DNA of 64,000 nt from Melieria omissa (lineage: Eukaryota; Arthropoda; Insecta; Diptera; Ulidiidae). The position numbers and the translations under genes are program-made. Each line of letters opens with the position of its first letter. The first letter of the stretch is position 1. Below the pieces are notes generated by a model. That model was not told the DNA's origin, ran no database searches, and saw only the letters and a list, made by a program, of their open reading frames with translations. The stretch spans positions 27,527,123-27,591,122 of the forward strand of contig OZ020270.1 in NCBI GenBank assembly GCA_963971225.1, written 5' to 3'. Of this stretch, positions 1-10,533 are shown piece by piece.

Positions 1-1196
1 TGTCGAAAACTTCCTCTCCAGGCCGCCTCATACGTCATCGCGCTGGCCACCGTCTCCTTATATGTCGGCTTGCCCATCATCAACGCACTGCGACGTGTCT
101 CTGGGTCATGAAGACCTTCAATAAATGACTCAATCTTCATCCTCTCGAGGTTATCAGCGCCGAATTTCGGGTAGCACAACTGTATGAGCCGCTCAATGTC
201 CGCTGCATATGTCTGCAGCGCCTCGTTGGCTCTTCAGCTCGCAATAACACAGCATTTTGTTGTGCTCGTCACTGTATCTGGCTGCCAGCGCCCTTACGAC
301 GGTCTCGTAATCACCCCTCAAACCTTCCGGAACTGTTTTTATTACCGCAGCCGCAGGACCTCTTAGAGCCAGTATCAGTCTCCGACATTCCTAACATCGG
401 TCCACTGACTCTCCAAAGCAGCCATATCAAATTGTAGTTTGAATGTGTCGAATGACGTAGTACCATCATAAGTAGGCACTTCTATGGCAGAACTTTCCTC
501 AACCGACTGCACCCTTGCTTGCAGCTGTACCTCTCTAAGCTGCTCGTCGATTTTCCTGTTTACCGAATCCTCCAGACTGTCAACTCGTTTGTTCAAGGAA
601 TCATCCAAGTCGTCAACTCGTCTGTTCAGAGAATCATCCAGGCCGTCGACTCGTTTATCTAAGTGTTCCACTTGCGCTCAAAGGTGCTCCACCTTCACAT
701 CAAGCTTGTTTGAGATTTCTTCCACTTTCTGCTCCAAGCGCGCAGAATTTTCCTGAAGCTTGGTTTCCATTCGCTCCGCTACTTCTCGGTTCGCCGATTC
801 CATTTTCACTATTTCTTGATTTGTCGTTTCGACTTTTGCCGAAATTTCGAGATTCGCAGTTTCCAGCTTCGCTGCTATTTCTCGATTCGCCGTTTCCATT
901 TGCGCCGACATGCCTTTGAGTGCAGCCATTAGTTGGCTCATGTCCAACGCTTGTATTGGCGCAGCCGCTGCAGCTGTACTCTGTAGCGAAGCAGCACCAG
1001 CAGGCGACTCCTCCACCTTGGCCGACGCCTCTAGTTCCTGCGTTCCGAACTCGTGCACAGTCCAATCGACGCCTCGTGCCTCACATGCTTCTCGCAAGCG
1101 CAACTGCAACTCCATCTTTCCGCCAGCAGTCGGCAAATTCCAGGCAGCCAGCTCCTTCTTCAGCTGGTCCACCTTCAGCAGCTCGAGTTTAACCAT
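1..1196 (-). pseudogene. gag of family L, degraded
   Basis: Starts at 1196 with MVKLELLKVDQLKKELAAWN, a SAP-like helix-extended-helix (LKKEL...LPTAGGKMELQLRLREA). A Pro/Ala-rich linker and a long heptad-repeat coiled coil (repeated ETANREIAAK-type units, then DKRVDGLDD-type units) follow. SAP-like N-termini and coiled coils are seen in several insect gypsy Gag proteins; the structural role in particle assembly is known from the family. Breaks: an in-frame stop near 675, and a frameshift near 375 after WTDVR. Downstream the frame resumes through sequence ending TYEAAWRGSF at the window edge. The frameshift region is also broken in the copy at 58260. Confidence 0.8.
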
Positions 1197-1242
1197 GTCT
1201 GCGTTTTTATAATTTTATTTTAGTTTCAGTAACACAATCCTG

Positions 1243-1255
1243 ACTTCTGACATCA
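1243..1255 (-). promoter_or_regulatory. tRNA-primer binding site
   Basis: Minus strand reads TGATGTCAGAAGT two bases after the LTR. The other copies (47636, 52319) read TGGTGTCAGAAGT, complementary to the 3' end of a tRNA-Leu (ACTTCTGACACCA). This copy carries one substitution near the start of the site. Confidence 0.7.
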
Positions 1256-1257
1256 AA

Positions 1258-1677
1258 TGTTACGAAAATCTCAAGTTTTCCCAGGTTCGTTTGATTGTGT
1301 TTGAAAATAAAAAAACTTCAGTTATTCAGCGCAACGTAGTCAAAACCCAACAATCGCTTTATTTACAAATTTACACTTGTTCTACTTTACACTACTAGTA
1401 TTGCATGTTTCCCCATTGCTTGCTCAACACAGACTCGACCCATTGCGCTGCACACTGCTGCTTTTGTACCAGTTTCCTTATCGCGCCGAAGTTTCTTGCA
1501 ACTTCCAATTGGAAAGCGCTCGACCATTCTCGCACAGCCCATTTCTTCGAAAACCATCCTTGCCATATCGGACTATACCAAGCGAATTTATACCAGTTTT
1601 GCTGTACTTCAAAGTGCATGCCTAAAAGTATGCTTGGAAAAGCGTTCATGCACAGCACAGAGTGCCTCTTCGTTTCA
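1258..1677 (-). repeat. 5' LTR of family L element
   Basis: 420 bp. On the minus strand it starts TGAAACG and ends CGTAACA, the TG...CA form of an LTR. It holds an AATAAAG poly(A) signal before its 3' end. Other copies of this LTR have a TATAAAAG box in the middle, giving the U3-R-U5 order. The next bases toward gag contain the primer binding site. Confidence 0.85.
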
Positions 1678-1762
1678 ATATGTTGATATATGATAGTTGA
1701 AAACTGAACTTTTATTTCCCATGTACATTTTAAAACAGTGTTAGTGATTATAATGTAAAATA

Positions 1763-2996
1763 GTAGGGTAAAAGGTTCGGTTGTGGGCATAGTTCGGTTG
1801 TGGGCACCCCTTCGTATCTTTTGATAGAAAGCAGGCTGGGTTTTTTTGACTAAGGCCATTTGTTCATTATGGAACCACGATCTGCTTGTCCCAAATACTG
1901 AGTCGAACAGACACGCCTGCTTTGTGCTGGGACCATATATATCTTTCTGTGCTTAAAAAATAAGACAAACATTTTTTTTAACATTTTAAATGGTGTCATA
2001 AATCGAAGTGAACCCATCGAGAAGGCGAGTAAAATGCATTTTTATTTAGTAAATTTATTATACTTTGTGATCCAATATTGATTACAACCAATATGTTTAC
2101 CCCGAACAAATTTTCACTACTTCTCAAAATGGCTGCCAAATTCGGTTGTGGGCACCGCAATTAGTTCGGTTGTGGGCACCCGTCTTTTAGTGATTCGGTA
2201 AGTTTTGGTAAGTTATTTCATCGAAAATGGTCTTTTAACGCATTTTTTGGTTGTTTGAGCTATATCATCCGAGGGTAAATAAAAAAAATCCTCCGATATC
2301 TTTTTAATGTGCTGGATGTAATTTTACATTGTTCTGCAGATAAGCTAACCACAAAATCGACTGCCGCAGCGTGTGCGATTTCCCGAACCACTCTCCAACG
2401 CTACAAAAAGAAGGTGGAAGAAAATTTCGGAGACATCAAAGCTGTCGACGGTGGTGTTTTCTTCTTTTTCTTCTTTTCGTGGATGTTATCGAATCAGGTT
2501 AACTGGTGTTTTCCACCTTCTTCACGTCACAGCACTTGAAGAGTGTTGATTAATTAGGTTGAATTTAATTTTACTTTAGGTCTTCTTGACAGCCCAGGAG
2601 AATGACTTGCTCACTTACATTTTGAAATGCCCGTCCATCTAAAGTGTGCCGACATGCGTACCAGCTACTTCACAGGCGTGCATTGTGCTTCAAATAATCA
2701 AAACTTAATATTTGTCTATATTCGTGTTGGTTTTTCTTCATATTTCCCCGTTTCCAGCAGATTTTCCAAGGGTGCCCACAACCGAACCAAAAAAAAAATT
2801 TTCGTTAAAAATGACTACTTTACAAAATTAAAAAAAAAAACGTTTCTATTTGACGGAATCGATTTACTTTTGTCATTACTTGTTAGCTAAGGTCTCTAGC
2901 TTTCCATAGATGTCCATATGTCCGATTAAGAAGAACTTGGTAAAAAGTTATGAGCCAAAAACAAAAAGGTGCCCACAACCGAACCTATTCCCCTAC
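1763..2996. mobile_element. pogo-like non-autonomous DNA transposon
   Basis: 1234 bp with inverted ends of about 27 bp (GTAGGG..., then GGTTCGGTTGTGGGCA on each side) and ATA on both outer flanks, consistent with a TA target. The terminal motif TTCGGTTGTGGGCA recurs at about 1776, 1793, 2141, 2165, 2771 and 2969, in both orientations. A psq-type helix-turn-helix fragment inside supports the pogo/Tigger assignment. No catalytic DDE domain remains. Sited beside the family L LTR. Confidence 0.65.
2309..2539 (+). pseudogene. psq-type HTH fragment of a pogo-like transposase
   Basis: The reading frame contains KSTAAACAISRTTLQRYKKK, which fits the psq/CENP-B N-terminal helix-turn-helix (STRAAA..Y.IPRSTL.RY.KK) that binds transposon ends in pogo-like elements. 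After about 45 residues it runs into a T-rich stretch and non-homologous sequence. The catalytic domain is absent. The start codon is uncertain and the product is unlikely to be functional. Confidence 0.55.
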
Positions 2997-3617
2997 ATAT
3001 AAAATAAAAACTGCATTTGTTGAATGTTCTGCACACATGGGTCTTTTTATTTATTTATTTTTTTATTTCTTTATTTATTTAGCTAAATGTCCACATTAGA
3101 AATAGTAATTATAATGAAATTCTTCGTTTAAAGACAACGTTCTTCGGCAGAGCGACATCGAGATCTGAGAGGTAAGAGGTGTTAAAAAAGTGTTCGCATG
3201 CCGCAAGTTCCAAATTGGAACATTAAATTCGATCTTACAGAGAAGAGCAGGGAAATCAATATCCCTAGTAGAGTATATAGTAGATTTAGATATAGTAGAA
3301 CAAGCAAACAACGTTCGCCTCGGGTGCAGAGACTTGAGGCTCAGCAACATACAACGAGACTCATATGACGGCAGAGGCTCGGTGGAATTTAATTACCGCA
3401 GTGCGAATTTTATGAACGCCTTTTGAATACGCTCAATCCGATTGATATGGGTAGCCTGATAAAGTCTCCAAATAAATGAAGCGTAATTCCAGTCTAGAAG
3501 GTATAGGGTTTTCCAACAAGAGGTGTTATTTTGAATCACCCGGTATTTCGGTAGCTGTCACTTTTGAAGCTTTTATTCTTTGACATTTGACAAGTAGAAA
3601 CTACGCCATTAATAAAA

Positions 3618-4003
3618 ATGGAACGATACACGCTTCAACAACGCACTGAAATTATTCAAATTCACTACAAAAATTGTGAAAATCTTGCAGTCACAGTTCG
3701 CAAAACTAAAGCATTTTTGGGTCGACGCGTCGTGAAGCACCTTGTCGGACCGCAGTACAGAAATTAGTGGAAAAATTCGAGCTATTGGGACAAGTTAGTG
3801 ATGTGAAGAATAAAACCCGTGCACGTCGCTTAAGAACAACTGAGAATATTGCTGCTGTAGCCCAAAGTGTTGAAGAAAACCCAGGTTTGTCGATTCCTCG
3901 TCGATTGCGCTATCGAGAGAAGATTAATGATTTTTTATGGTCGGAGTTGGATGGTATTGATCTGGACAACGTTTACTTTCAACAAGACGGCGCTACGTGC
4001 CAC
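3618..4003 (+). pseudogene. mariner-like transposase, N-terminal part with internal deletion
   Basis: Starts MERYTLQQRTEIIQIHYKN, an N-terminal HTH region of mariner-like transposases. A frameshift follows, then GQVSDVKNKTRARRLRTTEN and SIPRRLRYREKINDFLW. The jump from the linker straight to RYREKINDFLW means the segment with the first catalytic Asp is gone. The frame ends at FQQDGATCHH, where the P-like element interrupts the second catalytic Asp region. The copy at 62340 has the same internal deletion. Confidence 0.75.
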
Positions 4004-4558
4004 CACAGAACAAACAATATACAGAATGCGCATCTGGTGTAAAGCAAATTTTCTTTGCGGGTTCCAGCGGTAGGACCCGTTTGTTGATGCGGGGGGAAGC
4101 AGTAGAGGGGATGAGAACGCACAGAGCGCGAGAGCGTAAAAAGAGAAGCTGTGAGAGCGCAAAATGAAATGTTCGGAGAGCAAACAGATAAAAGTATTAA
4201 TCGCATGCCGGTGTACCAAACAGTAACGCACCATATATGTGGTTGTTGTTGTTGGCCAACAAAGCGATGTGCCGCATGCATGGTGATGGAGGAAATGAAA
4301 GTCGACAGCCTGTGGTTGTTGTTGCCGCTGGCTAACAACTGAAGTTAGAATATATTTTTGCTTTGGCTGATTTCTGTAACGAGTTCAGCAATTCACAATA
4401 CTACGATAAAAAAACCTCCAATTGTGGGAATAAGTCAAGGAATAAGTTGGTCAAAATAACCAGAGTTTATTACGTTTTTAGGATTTTGAGTTTTCGGGGT
4501 TTAGTTAAATTTTTCTTTTCGGAGGCCCATGCACAATGCTTCCTGAGAAGAACTAAGA

Positions 4559-5221
4559 TCATAAAGTCCAAAATTGTGTAGCATTTTGGCATTTAACTTT
4601 TATTACATTTTTTATGCCTACAATTTGTGGCTGTTTTTCAAAAATGCTGCGGAAAATTGAAATGTGTACTTTGCTTATCTCTAATAGAATTTGCGATGGA
4701 CTAATAAGGTTGCCGAAATCTTTAAGAGAGTTAAAGTTTTTGTGAAATATGAAAAGTTCACTAGGAACTGTTAGTACCTCATCTTCTTTTCTCAATTCCG
4801 CTGCACATGTTTCACAGTTTATTTTGGTAAGTATTTTGTAGACAACATAACCCAAAAAATATCTTAAAGACGCTAAATCGATGGTAAATTCGGAACAGTT
4901 CTCAAAACTATCATTTAATATGAAATCGGCAAGGATGGCTGTATTATTATCCACTTCAAAATCATCGGTTTGACTAGTTTCTTCGCTATGTTCAGGAGCT
5001 GAGTCGAGATTTAATACGATATTAGAAAGCGTTTCAAACGTAGTATCATTTAGTTCTTCACAATTGCTGTGGGAACTCAATTGCACAATTTTTGCGGCCA
5101 TTAAGCGTGCTAATATATTATTAATATCAGCCACTGATGGATTTATATTATTACCACCTTTTTGTCTTAGTATAGAAAACATATTTTCAAGTTTGTCTCG
5201 GTTTAATGTCCTTGTCATCAA
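4559..5221 (-). pseudogene. P-like transposase, C-terminal region
   Basis: Reads MMTRTLNRDKLENMFSILRQ and then KGGNNINPS, matching the P-element C-terminal signature in which N-x-D-x(L/A/V)EN-x-F is followed by (R/K)-x-KGG. Thereafter about 150 acidic residues and a segment LRYFLGYVVYKILTKI. An A-tract at 5220-5231 precedes it, and the link to the core is broken. The frame ends at 4559. The final 550 bp to the left terminus are non-coding and CA/GTTGTTG-rich. Confidence 0.65.
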
Positions 5222-5355
5222 AAAAAAAAAATGTCGGATTTTTTCTCAAACAGCTCGTCTACTAATAGCAAAACAGCTTTTAGAGTAAGTTTCATCCCAT
5301 CAAAAAAAAACTTTTTTCTTTTTGTCAACAAATGAGATATCATCCAGGTATTTAA

Positions 5356-5574
5356 CACTAGAATGCCCGAGGGAGTCATTTTGGCTCCATTGAGGTCTTT
5401 TATTTTTTAAATTATTCAAAACACTATACGTACCAGAATTACACTGTAATTTAATTTCAACAGCAAAAGCCACTGACAATAACTGTACAGTAGTTATGAA
5501 TTCAAACAAGGCAATTATTAACACTAGAATGCCCGAAAATCTGACATACCTAAAATGCCTCGGGCATTCTAGTG
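5356..5574. mobile_element. piggyBac-like TTAA MITE, 219 bp
   Basis: TTAA on both sides (5352-5355, 5575-5578). Perfect inverted ends CACTAGAATGCCCGAGG. A second TTAACACTAGAATGCCCGA lies inside at about 5517, so this may be a larger element with a shorter one at its right end. It sits in the P-like element between core and C-terminal coding. No protein. Confidence 0.7.
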
Positions 5575-5578
5575 TTAA

Positions 5579-6509
5579 GGAAGAACTTTATATACTTATG
5601 TGATAAGTTGAATCGCAGATCTGTAGACATTTTTGGAATATAACGATCCACTGTTTAGGCAATCAAATATTTTGTCAATATTTTTTATAAAGCTGGGCGT
5701 AGATAAAGCCAATTCTTTAGAGCAACTTTTGAAACCTACAGTTTCAGCAGTTGTCCTAATAGCAGCTTGAACAGTCCTGCTGAAAATTTGGGTTGCCAGT
5801 TTTACTTTCATTTTTTCGAAAGAATTTGGAAAAATGTGTTGGCTGGTTAGTTAGGGACACATTTTTGTTGTTGACTTAAGTTCCATTTCGAAAAGTTCTT
5901 GAACAACCTTAAAACTAGCAATTCCATTTGTTGTAGCTAAGTCGCATTTGAGCCAGCCATTTCTCAGTGATTTAACAAGGTGCGGGAAATCATATATGCA
6001 GAACACTTTTCCATCATTATACATGAAAAAAGGCCTTTCCAAAGTTACACCCATATCCGAAAAGCACTTCCTATTGGAAGACCCTTGGTCACAAGTTATA
6101 ACTTTTACTGTGATGCCAAAACTATTGAGAATTTTTAAATTTTCCAGAATTATATTTTTTAAAATATTGGCAGAGAGTCCGTTTTTGGAAACAAAGTAAT
6201 TTAGTACCAAGGACCAGTTTGAAAACATTGATTTGACCATAAAAACACATAATTGTTTTCCTATTTGGCTTGTCCTTTCAACCCCATTTTCTTCATACCC
6301 ATCCACCAAATCGAATTTAGGATTATATCGTAATTCCTTTCTAATTGCCATTTCATCCATTAATAGAATCATGTTGTTCTTTTCGCTCTGGGTCAAATCC
6401 AAGCACCGTTTTCTTATGACCTCAAAAGCAGAGTTCTTAAAACCTGGCTGCAGGAACTTTACAGGGGCCCATCGATTAACAGTCGAGATATGTGGCAAAT
6501 TTAGATTTA
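5579..6509 (-). pseudogene. P-like transposase, catalytic core region
   Basis: Continues downstream of the hAT-like insertion: NLPHISTVNRWAP, LLMDEMAIRKELRYN (first catalytic Asp region), KVITCDQGSSNRKCFSDMGV (second Asp region) and CIYDFPHLVKSLRNGW, all hallmark P/THAP9 motifs. After an interruption near 5850 it reads MKVKLATQIFSRTVQAAIRT and IDKIFDCLNS, again P-like. The stop near 5850 splits the core, and the 219 bp MITE at 5356 lies just downstream. The copy cannot encode an active enzyme as it stands. Confidence 0.75.
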
Positions 6510-6724
6510 CAGGGATATTCTGGCAACTATCTTTCAACTCACCTCAATCTTTCGAAGTACAAAAATCTTTCGAAAGACAATTTGCTATTCTAGCAACTAT
6601 CTTGTAAGTTTTTTTCCGTAACATGAAAGATAGTTTGAAAGATGTGCTTTTGGGGTCGTCTTTCAGCTTGAAAAAAGTACGTGCGTTGTGTTTGTGTTAT
6701 GAAAAGAAACGATGTACGTATATA

Positions 6725-7710
6725 AGGACTGTATCGAAAAGAAAGTGCACACTTTCTAACTTAATTTTCTCGCAGCATATAATTATTTTTTTAATTCTAA
6801 AAATGCCGTTTAATAGAGTAGGCCTTGAAATACTGATTTCATACAATTTTCGTTTCATATATTTTTATATTACGAAAATTACGCGTATCGAGTTAGACAT
6901 CCTCAAAAAATTTGTGTACAGTTGGTTCACTGAAACAGGTGCTTCGTACAGAAAATCACCCAAACGACATCGCGTGTCCATAAACTTCGCTAAAAAAAAA
7001 TGATTCTTAAGTATGGTGAAAATTGCACTATCAACGACATACCAAAAAGTGACCGTAAAAAGGGTCCTAAAGACCCAAAAATGGAAGAAAAACTGAGGCA
7101 TTAGATTGACGAAAACAAGTGCATTTGTATTGGAAATTTAGCTAGAACGAGTGTGACGATGGTGCAAAGAGTGAAGCAGCGGAATAACTTAAAAACATAT
7201 AAAAAACAAACAATACCAAAAAGAAATGAAAATCAAAAAGCGGCTGGCAAAACGCAATGCAGAAAACTATACACTCGTCTCTGCAAAGAAAAAATTTCGG
7301 GCATCATTATGGATGACGCGACATATGTAAAAATGAACTCAAAATCACTGCCAGGAAGAAATGAGAATCCGCTAAAATCACCAGAACTACGTCCAATAGA
7401 GCGCTACTACGCAATAGCCAAAAGAAACCTTATGAAAGATGAACAAGAAGCTAAAAATCTTAAGGAATTAAAAAAAAATTGGAGAAAATCAAAAAAACCC
7501 ATAACGCAAACAGCTGTACAAAATTTAATGAAGAGGGTCAAACAAAAAATTAGATATACATTTATTTGAAAAACAAATTTGTTATTTAAACAAAAATCCT
7601 TAGTCCTTAAAGTATATGCAACAAATGTTAAAACAAAAAATCTGATCAAAAAAATTTCCATTAAAGTTATACTTCAAACTAAGCGTGCACTTTCTTTTCG
7701 ATACAGTCCT
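6725..7710 (+). mobile_element. Tc1/mariner-type transposon (MDD-ATYVK group), deleted copy
   Basis: Perfect inverted ends AGGACTGTATCGAAAAGAAA (continuing to GTGCAC) flanked by TA on each side. 986 bp. It encodes a broken transposase with IMDDATYVK and SPELRPIERYYA. An internal deletion removed the region with the second catalytic Asp. It is the innermost layer of the nest. Confidence 0.85.
6803..7569 (+). pseudogene. Tc1/mariner-type transposase, internally deleted
   Basis: First part (MPFNRVGLEI... then FVYSWFTETGASYRKSPKRH) covers the N-terminal region, with a stop near 7003. From 7141 it reads LARTSVTMVQRVKQRNNLKT, then YKKQTIPKRNENQK (linker), then GIIMDDATYVKMNSKSLPG with the first catalytic Asp. 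It passes directly to SPELRPIERYYAIAKRNLM, the third catalytic site region. About 80-90 residues with the second Asp are missing between these. The C-terminus NLMKRVKQKIRY is preserved. The motifs fit a distinct insect IS630-Tc1-mariner group; I would not name the subfamily from sequence alone. Confidence 0.75.
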
Positions 7711-8404
7711 TATATATATAATATATATGGGCATATTTTATAAAAGAATGCAATTACGTTTTTAATTTTTAATTTAATTTTTTCAGCTTGATTTCTTCAG
7801 CCATTGATTGAAATTTTTGAAATTTTGTTTGAATTTTTCATTTCACGACGGACGGTTCGTTTGCCAACAGTATTGCCAGCATCGAACAGAGCACTTGGTT
7901 CACAAATGTGAGATTTTTATGAAGGATGAAAGAAAATGTTAAATTACACCAATTAACAGCAAAAGTACATAATATAAATTGGCCGAAAGTTTTTGTCTTC
8001 ATGTGCTGTTCATTGCCTTAAGGTTAAATCTGATAACATCACGTAAAAAATAAAACAATTAATTTTAATTCATATTTTTACACCAGTTCTTGTCTTTTCT
8101 AAAAAGAAATACGTAACTGCAAAATAATCCTGATAAACACATCTGTAATTAAAAAGAAAATCATAACGAAAATTGGAAAAATAATTTTCTTTCATCATTG
8201 CAAAAATGCTTCAAACTTCACAGAAAAAGAGTTGGCTGGCAATGCTGTTCACCGAAAACAGCTTTTCAACTCGAGTGTTGAATTTTAAAGCTTTTTCCGA
8301 AAGATTTTTTCGTTGGAATAGCTAAAATCTTTCATTCAGTCTTTCAAACTATCTTTCAATAATCTTTTGAAAGTGTTTGAATAGTCTTTGCCAGAATAGC
8401 CCTG

Positions 8405-9064
8405 TTAGTTTATTTCTTAAAAATTGATACGTCGATTGCGAGACATAATAAATATTTTGAGCCAAATCTTTTATATCTTCCGTATATTCTTTAGGACGGG
8501 AACTTAGAAGAAGCCTACAAAATACTTTTGATTCTTTGCTCACGTTATTATAAGAGTCGATACGTTGGAGTACTTCTGACTTTTTTGGTAATTTCTTCTG
8601 GTTGTTTATGTTTCTGTATTTTGCCAAAATGTTGTAATATTTCTTCCTGTAAAAATTTACGGATTTAGCATACGATGAGCAATTATTGCAATGCCCATCT
8701 ACGGACTCACTTTTTCGTCTCTTTCTAGTTGAACAATCGGGCTCTGTAAACTCATAAGTTTCTTCAACATTTTCCAAATTAAATACAGGAACTGCTCCAG
8801 ATTTTAAATATTTTTCCCAATGTCAGAACTTGAGAAGTGATTAACGCATATAAATAATGGTTTGCTGTATTCTTTAGTTTTAATGCTACATTTTTCTCGC
8901 CAAATTTGGCCCATAGCTGAGTCATAGGGCGGAAATTTAAACATCTTAAGTTGTTCATCATCCCGTCTAGATTTTCGGCAACATGTTATGCAGCATTGAA
9001 GCCCTGACTTTATTAAATTTTTACCCACCCGGGGTAATACATTTTTACACGGAGCAGGATCCAT
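8405..9064 (-). pseudogene. P-like transposase, THAP domain and N-terminal region
   Basis: Starts at 9064 with MDPAPCKN. The THAP zinc finger is seen as CCITCCRKS, then KFPPYDSAMGQIWREKC, then FICVNHF (C-x2-H), in the C2CH arrangement, with the conserved FP and W. A frameshift follows near 8790, where the typical GAVPVFN motif sits in another frame. The next stretch (ENVEETYEFTEPDCSTRKRR and onward) gives a Lys-rich region and the segment AQNIYYVSQSTYQFLRNKL, typical just before the P transposase core. It stops at the hAT-like insertion at 8404. THAP domains bind transposon ends in P elements. Confidence 0.75.
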
Positions 9065-9147
9065 TTTTCGTATACTAGTAAAGTCACTGAATATGCCAAA
9101 TCAAAAGTAATATAATAACCAAGGAAAGGATCAACTAACTAATTTGC

Positions 9148-9300
9148 ATCAATCACGTCAAAACAATTGCAAAAAATTCAAAATTGGGATCAACTACGTC
9201 AAAATTTATACAAATAATTTTACTTGGAACTAGCCTCGTAAAAATATTTGTAAAAATTTTTATTTTGGATCAACCACGTCTAAATATTTGCAAAATTTAA
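9148..9300. repeat. Degenerate tandem repeat, about 40 bp x 4
   Basis: Four imperfect units beginning ATCAAYCACGTC or similar at about 9148, 9188, 9230 and 9268, each followed by an AAAATATTTGCAAA-type run. Located in the right non-coding part of the P-like transposon, upstream of the THAP coding start. Could be a subterminal binding array; that is inference. Confidence 0.6.
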
Positions 9301-9751
9301 TATCAATTAATCTAAGCGCAGCATGAAAAGAAAAACGACCATTCAGCTCGAAGATTCGATTGATTATGACAAGAAACAAATTTGCCGGCACCTGCTCGCT
9401 CTGCGCTTGCTTTTTTACAAACAAGAACAAGAAGCGGACAGGCAAAATTTGCATAGGAAAAAGTGACTGAGCGATCGCTTTGGCAAAACAAGCACCATTT
9501 CAATGTGCCCGAGTAAAGCCAAGCTGACTTGCTGCGGAAAACAACAACATTGCGTGTTGTTGTCGAAATGAGAATAAAGCAACAATCCATCGAATGAATG
9601 CGGGAATGCAAGAGTGCATCGCAAAGCAGCTCTCCGCTCGCTTGCGCTTACTCTCTCGGTTCAATATACATTTTCCTCATTTTTGCTGCTTCCCGCCCGC
9701 GTCTGAAATGAAATCGCAAAATTATTTCAGATGTATACTGTTTATTCTGTG

Positions 9752-10067
9752 GTGCCACACAAGCACCGAAACCATTGCTCTTTTACGGGAAAAGTTTCCG
9801 GACCGCGTTATCTCTGGAAGAGGTGATCACAATTGGCCACCGAGATCTTGTGATTTAACACCTTGCGACTTCTTCCTCTGGGGCCACGTGAAAGATAACG
9901 CCAACAGCCCAGCGTCGATTCAAGACCTCAAAGATAAAATTCGTGAGGCTATCGAGGACATAGGGCAGCCACTTTGCGATTTGGTTATGGAAAATTTCAT
10001 GAAAAGGATATGGTCCTGTAAGCGTGGTCGTTGTGGCCATTTGGCTGATGTTGTTTTTCATTATTAA
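9752..10067 (+). pseudogene. mariner-like transposase, C-terminal part
   Basis: Resumes after the P-like insertion: TIALLREKFPDRVISGRGDH, then WPPRSCDLTPCDFFLWGHVK, which contains the third catalytic Asp (LTPCDFFLW), then SIQDLKDKIREAIEDIGQPL and the C-terminus ADVVFHY. It begins with the duplicated target GTGCCAC. With the N-terminal part it makes the decayed transposase of the host mariner. It lacks the KVY residues found at the matching place in the 62228 copy. Confidence 0.8.
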
Positions 10068-10533
10068 CAGCGTACCTTCCTCTTTATTATGAAATAAACA
10101 TCCGATCATTTATCTCAAAACATGGCATTTTTCTTTGAATACCAAAATAACACCTCTTGTTGGAAAACCTTGCACAAAAGCCGTGAATAGCAGTTTAAAA
10201 GTGTATGGGTCCGAGAACGCAGTACAGTTTCGTCGAACAAAACCCAGCATAGCATAAGACTTCGATGTAATGTAATCAAAATTACTAGAAAAACTAAGCT
10301 TTAGGTCGAAAAAGACACCCAAATCTTTTATTCTATCAACTGTTTTTAACACAGAACCGGATATGGAGATATGGAATACGATGATTGCAAGGAGCTGAGC
10401 CTCCTTGAATAAGTCGCATAAACACATTTGATGACATTCAAAACCAGTTTATTTTTTGCGCACCAGGTTTGAACATTGCCAAGATCCGTTTGCAAAGCAG
10501 AGAAATCCGTCCCATTGTTAACTACTGCATATA

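Larger units (their letters stand above)
1..1677 (-). mobile_element. Ty3/gypsy-like LTR retrotransposon (family L), 5' part
   Basis: Minus-strand element made of a 5' LTR, a tRNA-Leu-like primer binding site and a gag region that runs off the left edge of the window. The same LTR recurs at 19738, 27192, 47217, 51900, 59693, 61355 and 63316, and the same gag at 47713 and 52396, which defines family L. Where both ends are visible (51900-60130) the target duplication is 4 bp, as expected for Ty3/gypsy. The gag is interrupted here, so this copy is probably dead. The 3' part is outside the window. Confidence 0.85.
6510..8404. mobile_element. hAT-like element inside the P-like transposon
   Basis: Ends CAGGGATATTCTGGCAA and, on the opposite strand, CAGGGCTATTCTGGCAA. 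The flanks TTAGATTTA and TTAGTTTA look like one 8 bp duplication with a 1-base indel, as for hAT. It interrupts P-like coding exactly between FLRNKL and the core. Subterminal copies of the CTATCTTTCAA motif occur at both ends. Its only coding content is the Tc1/mariner-type insertion at 6725-7710. Regions 7711-8300 and 6600-6724 are AT-rich and non-coding. Confidence 0.65.
4004..9751 (-). mobile_element. P-like (THAP) DNA transposon
   Basis: Inverted ends CACAGAACAAACAATATACA (left) and CACAGAATAAACAGTATACA (right, reverse strand). A perfect 7 bp duplication GTGCCAC flanks it (3997-4003 and 9752-9758), confirmed by the empty site in the mariner copy at 62720. Coding is on the minus strand: THAP domain, coiled region, transposase core and C-terminal GGNN region, all recognisably P-element-like. 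It contains a 219 bp TTAA MITE and a 1.9 kb hAT-like insertion. A related short copy lies at 22047-23338, also with a 7 bp duplication. Canonical P elements make 8 bp duplications. Confidence 0.8.
3506..10169 (+). mobile_element. mariner-like element (family M) split by a P-like transposon
   Basis: Ends GGGTTTTCCAACAAGAGGTG at left, inverted at right (...TTGTTGGAAAACC), with TA on the left flank. Its two halves (3506-4003 and 9752-10169) match the uninterrupted 915 bp copy at 62228-63142. The P-like transposon entered at 4004 and duplicated GTGCCAC. Transposase fragments lie at 3618-4003 and 9759-10067. Confidence 0.85.

Noticed and set aside
1377..1693. Open frames across the family L LTR (also at 19756, 27244, 47281, 59757, 61294, 63380)
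   Set aside because: They run antisense or through the LTR and recur only because the LTR recurs; no protein family match.
4001..4008. 8 bp target duplication for the P-like element
   Set aside because: Only 7 bp match with symmetrical CACAGAA ends; an 8 bp reading needs a mismatch and asymmetrical ends. The second insertion (GTACCGG) also gives 7.
9300..9720. CRISPR-like or regulatory array
   Set aside because: Eukaryotic transposon-internal degenerate 40 bp repeats with no constant spacer structure.
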